Of a stretch of DNA of 19,109 nucleotides, positions 14,356-19,109 are shown in pieces. A model generated the notes under the pieces. That model saw only the letters and a program-made list of their open reading frames with translations. It had not been told where the DNA came from and searched no databases. Location of the stretch: contig JBASOM010000008.1 of the NCBI GenBank assembly GCA_049658265.1, positions 1-19,109 on the forward strand, written 5' to 3'. This DNA is from DTU063 sp001512695 (GTDB lineage Bacteria > Bacillota > Thermosediminibacteria > Thermosediminibacterales > Tepidanaerobacteraceae). Both the position numbers and the translations under genes were made by a program. Every line of letters begins with the position of its first letter. Within the stretch, counting starts at the first letter, position 1.

Positions 14356-15267
14356 ATGGTTCATCATAGAGCCAAGAGAATAGTTTTTGTTCCCGCGGCA
14401 ATACTCATTAGCCTGCTAATAATTGCAAATTTACTAGCCGCTTGCTCAAGAAAACCTGCCAAATCTCCCCCCAAAAGCCCCGATACGCAAAAAAAGGAGT
14501 CCCGGGCCTTGAAAGAGCTGCAGACGGATATCGAGTCCATAATCAGGGAATACGAAAAAGTGTACCTGATGCAGACGGCACCTCCTCCAAAAGCGCCCGA
14601 ACAAAAGCAAGGGGGCGAACAGGGCCAGAATCAGGAGCAGCAAAAGCCCGATCCTGGAGGGGAAGCTTCAAAAGGGGAGCAGGAAGCAAAGCAAGGCCGT
14701 CAGCAATCATCCCAGGATCAAGCCGAAAGCGTGCCTCAGCCCGACTGGCCGAAGCTGGAAAAGGACATTGCCGGGATTCACGAGCAGTGGAATGATTTCC
14801 AGACCGAAGCCGCGAAAAACGGCGCCAGTTCCGAAATGATTAATGACTTTAGCAATACCCTCAACCTGCTCACCATGACCCTGACCAGGCAGGACCTTTA
14901 CCAGGGCCTCCTGGCGATCAATGACCTTTACGGCAAGACGGTAGACTTTGAAAAACTCTTCAAGACCAAGTCTCCTCCCGAGGCAAGGAAAATAATCTAT
15001 TACGGCAGAATGGCAGCTTACAAGATATTAAACAACGACGATGCGGGAGCTGCGGAAGCCATGAACCAAGCCCTTATTTCCTGGGAAAACGTCAAATCCC
15101 AGGTGGATGATGCGAATGAAGCCGCAAAGCTGCAGTTTTCCCTGGACGAGCTTAGCCGGGCCATCACAGAAAAAGACCCTAACCTCATAAAAATAAAAGC
15201 CCAAATTGCCCAGAAAAATGTCAAGGATGTTATAAAAGCCATGGAAGAAAAAAAGCAGGAACAGTGA
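14356..15267 (+). CDS. Predicted lipoprotein of unknown function
   Basis: A 303-residue protein I do not recognise. It has a lipoprotein signal: basic start (HHRAKR), hydrophobic stretch (residues 9-28) and lipobox LAAC with the lipidated Cys at residue 30, so it should sit on the outer face of the membrane. Residues about 73-127 are a low-complexity linker rich in Gln, Glu, Pro and Gly. It separates a short helix (ALKELQTDIESIIREYEKVY) from a C-terminal all-helical region (about 130-300) with repeat-like segments such as GRMAAYKILNNDDAGAAEAM. The helical part could be a TPR-like or bundle scaffold, which is a guess. No catalytic motif is visible. The ATG at 14356 lies 6 nt after GAGGTG. It stands alone between fabZ and a terminator. 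Confidence 0.82.
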   Translation: MVHHRAKRIVFVPAAILISLLIIANLLAACSRKPAKSPPKSPDTQKKESRALKELQTDIESIIREYEKVYLMQTAPPPKAPEQKQGGEQGQNQEQQKPDPGGEASKGEQEAKQGRQQSSQDQAESVPQPDWPKLEKDIAGIHEQWNDFQTEAAKNGASSEMINDFSNTLNLLTMTLTRQDLYQGLLAINDLYGKTVDFEKLFKTKSPPEARKIIYYGRMAAYKILNNDDAGAAEAMNQALISWENVKSQVDDANEAAKLQFSLDELSRAITEKDPNLIKIKAQIAQKNVKDVIKAMEEKKQEQ

Positions 15268-15270
15268 GCT

Positions 15271-15307
15271 AAAGCCCCTGGAAATTGCCGATACCGGGGG
15301 CTTTATT
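15271..15307 (+). terminator. Hairpin terminator after the lipoprotein gene
   Basis: AAAGCCCCTGG (15271-15281) pairs with CCGGGGGCTTT (15294-15304) over 11 pairs (one T-G) around a 12-nt loop. The T-tail is short (CTTTATTACTT). It begins 3 nt after the stop codon. Confidence 0.8.
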
Positions 15308-15418
15308 ACTTGTACTTTAAAAAAGCAAAATAATTTTAAATTTATTTGCAAACTAGCAGGATTTCTACCTCTCATTAAAGAAATAAATAACTTTAAGCTT
15401 GTCATTGGAGGTGGAAAA

Positions 15419-15754
15419 ATGCAGTTTTATTTAATCGGGGGTCTGATTTTCGCATTTCTTGTCGCCATCTTTGCCCTTTGGAATGCAACGGAAATCGTGG
15501 TGAGATTTCCCTTGCTGGGCCAATTCACAACATCACTGGCTTTAGTAATCATCGGCTCGGCCATATTGGGAGCATTGAGCGTAATGATTTTCGGCATAAT
15601 AAGACATGTAAAGATGAACCTTCAAATAAAAAGGCAGGCCAAGACCATAAAAGAGTATGAAGAAATCATCGACAATCTGAAAAAAGAGCTTGAAGAAAGT
15701 AAAATACAGGAGCAAATCGACTCTGAGGAAATCGGCACACAATCCTTGCAATAA
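15419..15754 (+). CDS. LapA-domain (DUF1049) membrane protein
   Basis: A 111-residue small membrane protein with two transmembrane helices (about residues 4-21 and 38-61) and a cytoplasmic coiled coil (about 66-105, rich in Glu, Lys and Ile). WNATEIVVRFPLLG between the helices is the typical LapA-domain segment (N-x-x-x-V-x-[VFI]). In proteobacteria LapA-type proteins (with LapB/YciM) take part in lipopolysaccharide control; in Firmicutes the role is unknown to me. GGAGGTGG (15407-15414) precedes the ATG by 4 nt. It is flanked by a terminator upstream and the tyrS T-box leader downstream, so it seems to be a single-gene unit. I see no clear promoter in the AT-rich 15305-15400 stretch. Confidence 0.8.
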   Translation: MQFYLIGGLIFAFLVAIFALWNATEIVVRFPLLGQFTTSLALVIIGSAILGALSVMIFGIIRHVKMNLQIKRQAKTIKEYEEIIDNLKKELEESKIQEQIDSEEIGTQSLQ

Positions 15755-15773
15755 TATGACTAATTATGATAAT
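15746..15773 (+). promoter_or_regulatory. Probable sigma-A promoter of the tyrS leader
   Basis: TTGCAA (15746-15751) and GATAAT (15768-15773) with a 16-nt spacer. The -35 overlaps the last codons of the LapA-domain gene. Transcription would begin near 15780, just before the T-box stem I region. The -35 is only 4 of 6. Confidence 0.45.
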
Positions 15774-15779
15774 ATTAAA

Positions 15780-16020
15780 TAGCAATTTCATAAAGGTATG
15801 CAATGAATGGGTGAAGTAGTCCTTTCGGGTTACAATTAAGAGAGCGGCTCGGCTGGTGAAAGGGCCGCAGTACCGAAAGCGGCGAATTACGCCCTGGAGT
15901 GTCCGGTTTTCGGCGGCTTTTATACCGTTATCATAATGAGGCATTTTATAATGCGAATTAAGGTGGTACCACGGGTTTCCTCGTCCTTAAAAAGACTTGA
16001 GAAACCCTTTATTTTTATAA
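15780..16020 (+). ncRNA. T-box riboswitch (tyrosine) of tyrS
   Basis: The leader senses uncharged tRNA-Tyr and allows read-through into tyrS when the tRNA is not aminoacylated. Seen: the purine-rich AAGAGAG (GA motif) near 15838; GCTGGTGAAAGG of the stem I arm; AGTACCG; the specifier region GAATTACG, with the Tyr codon TAC at 15888-15890; CCTGGAGTG after it; and the conserved T-box AGGTGGTACCACGG at 15961-15974. The antiterminator forms from TTAAGG (15958-15963) and CCTTAA (15985-15990), and competes with the terminator that follows. The specifier agrees with the downstream gene. The 5' boundary is estimated from the promoter. Confidence 0.95.
15973..16018 (+). terminator. Regulated terminator of the tyrS T-box
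   Basis: GGGTTTC (15973-15979) pairs with GAAACCC (16001-16007). CTCGTC inside pairs with GAC-TT-GAG to lengthen the stem, and the T-rich run TTTATTTTTAT follows. It overlaps the antiterminator strand, giving the usual either-or arrangement. Confidence 0.92.
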
Positions 16021-16051
16021 ATTTTATAAGATATCTGAGGAGGACATTAAA

Positions 16052-17281
16052 GTGCAAAACGTATACGATGTTTTAATGGAAAGAGGATTTATAGAACAAG
16101 TCACCCATGAAGAAGAACTTCGCGAACTATTAGGCAGGGAGAAGGTGGTGTTTTATGTAGGCTTTGACCCCACTGCCGACAGCCTTCACGTGGGTCATCT
16201 GCTGCCCATGATGGCCATGGCCCACATGCAAAGAGCCGGCCACGTTCCGATAGCCCTCCTTGGCGCCGGGACTGCCATGGTGGGGGACCCATCCGGCAGG
16301 ACGGATATGCGCCAGATGCTGACCCGGGAACAAATCAATTACAATGCAGAAAGATTCAAAAAGCAATTCGAGAGGTTCCTTGACTTTTCCGACAATAAAG
16401 CCTATATGCTAAACAACGCCGACTGGCTCCTTGAGTTAAACTACGTATCCTTCCTCAGGGAAATCGGCAGGCATTTTTCAGTAAACCGCATGCTCACAGC
16501 CGAGTGCTACAAACAGAGACTGGAAACGGGACTCACCTTCTTAGAGTTTAACTACATGCTGATGCAGTCTTACGACTTTTTAGAGCTGTACAGAAAATAT
16601 AACTGCAGGCTGCAGATGGGCGGCAATGACCAGTGGTCCAACATCATCAGCGGTGTCGATTTAATAAGGCGGGTTGAAGGTGCCTCGGCCTACGGCATGA
16701 CCTTTACCCTCCTTACCACCAGCGAAGGTGTCAAAATGGGCAAGACCCAGGCCGGTGCACTATGGCTGGACCCTGAAAAGGTATCGCCCTACGACTTTTA
16801 TCAGTACTGGAGAAACGTGGACGACAGGGATGTGGAGAAGTGCCTGAAACTCCTCACCTTCCTGCCCATGGATGAGATAAAGCGCCTGAGCAGCCTGGAA
16901 GGCGCCGAAATAAACAAGGCCAAAGAAGTGCTGGCTTTTGAGGTCACTAAACTGATACACGGCGAGGAAGAGGCTATAAAGGCCCAAAATGCAGCAAGGG
17001 CCCTCTTCCGAGACGGTGCAGACCTGACATCTGTGCCTCAAACTCAAATCAGTCGGGAGCAAATAGCTGAGGGCATGGAAATACTTGAACTTTTGATGCT
17101 GACCGGCCTCACAGCTTCAAAGAGCGAGGGCAGAAGGCTCATAAAGCAGGGCGGGATTTACGTCGCAAATTCCCGAGTAGATGATATAGACATGAAGATT
17201 ACCGCAAAGGATTTTGATGAAGATAGCAGCTTGCTACTAAGAAAAGGCAAAAAGGTCTATCACATGGTAAAACTGTCTTAA
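16052..17281 (+). CDS. tyrS: Tyrosyl-tRNA synthetase
   Basis: A 409-residue class I synthetase that charges tRNA-Tyr. The HIGH motif appears as HVGH (residues 46-49) after YVGFDPTADSL. The substrate pocket shows LTFLEFNYMLMQSYDF and LQMGGNDQWSN. The KMSKS loop reads KMGKT (228-232), within GVKMGKTQAGALWLDPEK, the TyrS form of that motif. The C-terminal S4 RNA-binding domain (about 342-407) contains GLTASKSEGRRLIKQGGIYV. The start is GTG at 16052 with GAGGAGG (16037-16043) 8 nt upstream. Expression is controlled by the T-box immediately before it, and a hairpin terminator follows, so it is a single-gene unit. Confidence 0.97.
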   Translation: MQNVYDVLMERGFIEQVTHEEELRELLGREKVVFYVGFDPTADSLHVGHLLPMMAMAHMQRAGHVPIALLGAGTAMVGDPSGRTDMRQMLTREQINYNAERFKKQFERFLDFSDNKAYMLNNADWLLELNYVSFLREIGRHFSVNRMLTAECYKQRLETGLTFLEFNYMLMQSYDFLELYRKYNCRLQMGGNDQWSNIISGVDLIRRVEGASAYGMTFTLLTTSEGVKMGKTQAGALWLDPEKVSPYDFYQYWRNVDDRDVEKCLKLLTFLPMDEIKRLSSLEGAEINKAKEVLAFEVTKLIHGEEEAIKAQNAARALFRDGADLTSVPQTQISREQIAEGMEILELLMLTGLTASKSEGRRLIKQGGIYVANSRVDDIDMKITAKDFDEDSSLLLRKGKKVYHMVKLS

Positions 17282-17286
17282 ATATA

Positions 17287-17340
17287 AATGGGTGCCTTGA
17301 TATAGAACCGACTATTATCAAGACACCCATTGTTTTATCT
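17287..17340. terminator. Shared terminator between convergent tyrS and the GlpA-like gene
   Basis: AATGGGTGCCTTGATA (17287-17302) pairs with TATCAAGACACCCATT (17316-17331) over 16 positions with one mismatch (C-A). GTTTTATCT follows on the plus strand, and an A/T-rich flank (AATATA) precedes it, giving a T-rich tail on the minus strand. It sits between two convergent genes and can serve both. Confidence 0.85.
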
Positions 17341-17382
17341 CAACACCGGCACTTACGTAGCCGTCACCGCAATGAAATAAAT

Positions 17383-18852
17383 TTATAGTAGTTGCTGGCT
17401 TTTCAAGTATTCCAGCAGCTCGGATTTTGTTACCCTTTTTACGCCGCTGCGCTCTACGTCATCAGATGGGTCTATTCTCTTTTTGTATTCTCTTTCCATT
17501 ATTTCAACAACCCTTGACCTGCAAAAATTCCCCTGGCACCAGCCCATGCCGGCCCGGGTTCGCCTCTTTACTCCATCCACGGTCTTAACCTCTATCCCCC
17601 TATGAAGGGCATCTACAATTTCGGCTTCGGTGACCTGCTCGCACCTGCATATGATTTTTTCAGGGGCTGATGGGATGTTAAGCAAATCCTTAATTTCCTT
17701 ATAAGGTCTCAAAGGCTTCTTGGTGATGATGGGCTTTCTGTAGGGATCAAAGTTTGGATTTTCTTCCAGCCTAAGACCTGCCTTGCTTAAAATGTCAACC
17801 ACCATATCCGCAATGGCCGGAGAAGATGTAATGCCCGGAGACTGGATGCCGGCTACATTTATAAAGCCGGGGACACGGGTTTCTTCTATGATAAAATCGT
17901 CCGTAGAACTCCTGGCCCTGATGCCGGTAAAACTCCTGATGAAAAGCCTCGGGTCAAGCTTATCGTAAAGGGCCTTGGTTTGCCTATAGATTTCAGCTAA
18001 GCGCTCCACGTGGGTGGAGGTGTCTTCCCTTTCCCCATCGTCCTTTGCATCAGGCCCAAGTAGCAGATTCCCGTAGTATGTAGAGGTCAACAGCACGCCT
18101 TTTCCGAGCTTCGTCGGCAACTGAAACACCACCGTGTTGATGGGATCACCTGACCCTCTAGTAAAAATCATAAATTGGCCGCTTCTGGGAAGAATCTCAA
18201 AGTCATCTACCCCTACCATCTTGGATACTTTATCTGCATAAATTCCTGCCGCATTAATGACATACCTGCCGAGATACTCCTTCTTTTCGTTTACGGTCAC
18301 CCTAAAAACACCATCTACTTTCTCAATAGAGGTTACTTCCTCTTCCAGCTTCAGCTCGACGCCGTTTTTCACTGCATTTTCTGCCAAAGCGATGGCCATT
18401 TCATAGGGAGAGCAAACCCCAGCACCCTCACAGTACAGTGCGTATTTTATGTCACGGGACAGCTCCGGTTCCAATTGCCTAATCTTTTCAGCTCCTATTA
18501 TTGATAAGTCATGTAGGCCGTTTTTTATGCCATTTTCCATGAGCTCTTCCAGGGGCTTGGTGTCATCTTCCGTAGTAACAACCAGAGAGCCGGTTTGGGC
18601 AAATCCGAAATTCAGCTCTTCATTCAGCCGCTTAAACTGGACCCTGCCCTTATAGCACAATCTCCCTTTAAGAGCGGTATACTTCTCAGCATAACCCCCA
18701 TGGACAATGGCACTATTAGCCTTGGTTGAACCCATGCCCACATCATTGGCCTTTTCCAGCAGCAATATATCCAACTTAAAGCGGGAGAGATTCCTTGCGA
18801 TGGACGTGCCCACTATTCCAGCACCTATTATAATGACATCGTAGGTTTGCAT
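17383..18852 (-). CDS. FAD-dependent glycerol-3-phosphate dehydrogenase-like oxidoreductase (GlpA type) with C-terminal Cys4 domain
   Basis: A 489-residue flavoprotein. The N-terminal YDVIIIGAGIVGTSIARNLS carries the FAD dinucleotide-binding GAGIVG (residues 10-15). A DAO-type oxidase domain follows, with STKANSAIVHGGY and the late INVAGIQSPGITSSPAIADM that closes the FAD site. The C-terminal BFD-like domain (about 400-452) has Cys402, Cys404, Cys439 and Cys444 (ICRCEQV ... GWCQGNFC), which in GlpA-type proteins can bind a [2Fe-2S] cluster. The substrate could be glycerol 3-phosphate or a 2-hydroxyacid; no glpK, glpF or partner subunit is adjacent. The ATG complementary to 18850-18852 has GGGGG 8 nt upstream. 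A longer frame starting at 18951 is rejected because the promoter lies inside it. Confidence 0.86.
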   Translation of the reverse strand: MQTYDVIIIGAGIVGTSIARNLSRFKLDILLLEKANDVGMGSTKANSAIVHGGYAEKYTALKGRLCYKGRVQFKRLNEELNFGFAQTGSLVVTTEDDTKPLEELMENGIKNGLHDLSIIGAEKIRQLEPELSRDIKYALYCEGAGVCSPYEMAIALAENAVKNGVELKLEEEVTSIEKVDGVFRVTVNEKKEYLGRYVINAAGIYADKVSKMVGVDDFEILPRSGQFMIFTRGSGDPINTVVFQLPTKLGKGVLLTSTYYGNLLLGPDAKDDGEREDTSTHVERLAEIYRQTKALYDKLDPRLFIRSFTGIRARSSTDDFIIEETRVPGFINVAGIQSPGITSSPAIADMVVDILSKAGLRLEENPNFDPYRKPIITKKPLRPYKEIKDLLNIPSAPEKIICRCEQVTEAEIVDALHRGIEVKTVDGVKRRTRAGMGWCQGNFCRSRVVEIMEREYKKRIDPSDDVERSGVKRVTKSELLEYLKSQQLL

Positions 18853-18898
18853 ATCAAAACCCCCTATATTTTTTGGCAATATATTAAGAATTGATTTT

Positions 18899-18927
18899 AT
18901 TATATTCATATTTCTTACAATATGCAA
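18899..18927 (-). promoter_or_regulatory. Sigma-A-like promoter of the GlpA-like gene
   Basis: On the minus strand TTGCAT (18927-18922) is followed after exactly 17 nt by a perfect TATAAT (18904-18899). The start of transcription would be near 18892, giving a leader of about 40 nt before the ATG at 18852. The -35 matches only the TTG half of the consensus. Confidence 0.6.
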
Positions 18928-18952
18928 GGACGAGTCCATAAACTCCGACATG

Positions 18953-19109
18953 ATATTTCATAATCAGACACGGCCAGCACCGAATATGCAAATCATAAAA
19001 AGGATTTGGCGTTTTATCCATAATTATTGAAGTATAATATTTTGTAATAGCAACAGAATTCTTGAACCATAAATAGATTCAAAAAAGCGCAGGAAACGAA
19101 ATTTTATCA
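18953..19109. other. AT-rich intergenic end of the window, no gene seen
   Basis: No convincing reading frame on either strand. A TATAAT at 19033-19038 on the plus strand could be the -10 of a divergent gene beyond the window, but I find no good -35 at the right distance. A small GGAT/ATCC inverted repeat flanks TTGGCGTTTT near 19002-19019. Confidence 0.5.

Noticed and set aside
14442..14795. A 117-codon plus-strand frame inside the lipoprotein gene
   Set aside because: It lies in another frame of the Gln/Gly-rich linker region and has an Arg/Ala/Gly-rich composition typical of a shifted frame.
18853..18951. An N-terminal extension of the GlpA-like protein by 33 residues
   Set aside because: The TTGCAT-N17-TATAAT promoter lies within it, and the flavin-binding motif normally starts within a few residues of the N-terminus.
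1..19109. A novel defence, mobile or biosynthetic system
   Set aside because: All but one of the larger genes match well-known core families in an order shared with Bacillus; no repeat-spacer array, transposase, phage gene or tRNA-linked island is visible.

Overview
The window reads as a chromosomal segment of an endospore-forming, flagellated, low-to-medium GC Firmicute of clostridial type. Sporulation genes (spoIID, spoIIQ, spoIIID), flagellar rod genes, a V/A-type ATPase, a tyrosine T-box and many TTG/GTG starts behind strong GGAGG-like ribosome binding sites all point that way. Frequent AGG/AGA arginine and ATA isoleucine codons would fit a moderate thermophile of the Thermoanaerobacterales/Thermosediminibacterales kind, but that is inference and I cannot name a species.

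Region 1 (1-5935): the distal part of a V/A-type ATPase operon in the order K (partial)-E-C-F-A-B-D, tightly packed, with C/F, F/A and A/B overlapping, and closed by a strong intrinsic terminator. The visible half of the c (K) subunit carries the Gln and Glu-Thr-Tyr residues seen in sodium-binding rings.

Region 2 (5936-10310): ywmB-like gene, murA, terminator, spoIID, spoIIQ, terminator. This joins the first cytoplasmic step of peptidoglycan synthesis to two engulfment proteins that act on peptidoglycan. spoIIQ is preceded by a sigma-F-like promoter and spoIID by a weaker sigma-E-like one.

Region 3 (10311-13840): spoIIID, mbl (MreB family), flgF/flhO, flgG/flhP and a FlgJ N-domain rod-binding protein, probably cotranscribed. 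It is followed by a pair of competing hairpins.

Region 4 (13841-17340): fabZ, a lipoprotein of unknown function whose ribosome binding site lies at the edge of a leader hairpin, a LapA-domain membrane protein, and tyrS under a T-box with a UAC specifier.

Region 5 (17341-19109): a convergent FAD-dependent GlpA-like oxidoreductase with a C-terminal Cys4 (BFD-like) domain, its promoter, and about 150 bp without a recognisable gene.

The order ATPase operon-ywmB-murA-spoIID-spoIIQ-spoIIID-mbl-flhO-flhP-fabZ closely parallels the Bacillus subtilis chromosome, except that a V/A-type ATPase occupies the position of the F-type ATP synthase. I see no mobile element, CRISPR array, tRNA or rRNA, and no convincing novel multigene system. 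The best leads are in leaders and intergenic regions, plus the unassigned lipoprotein.
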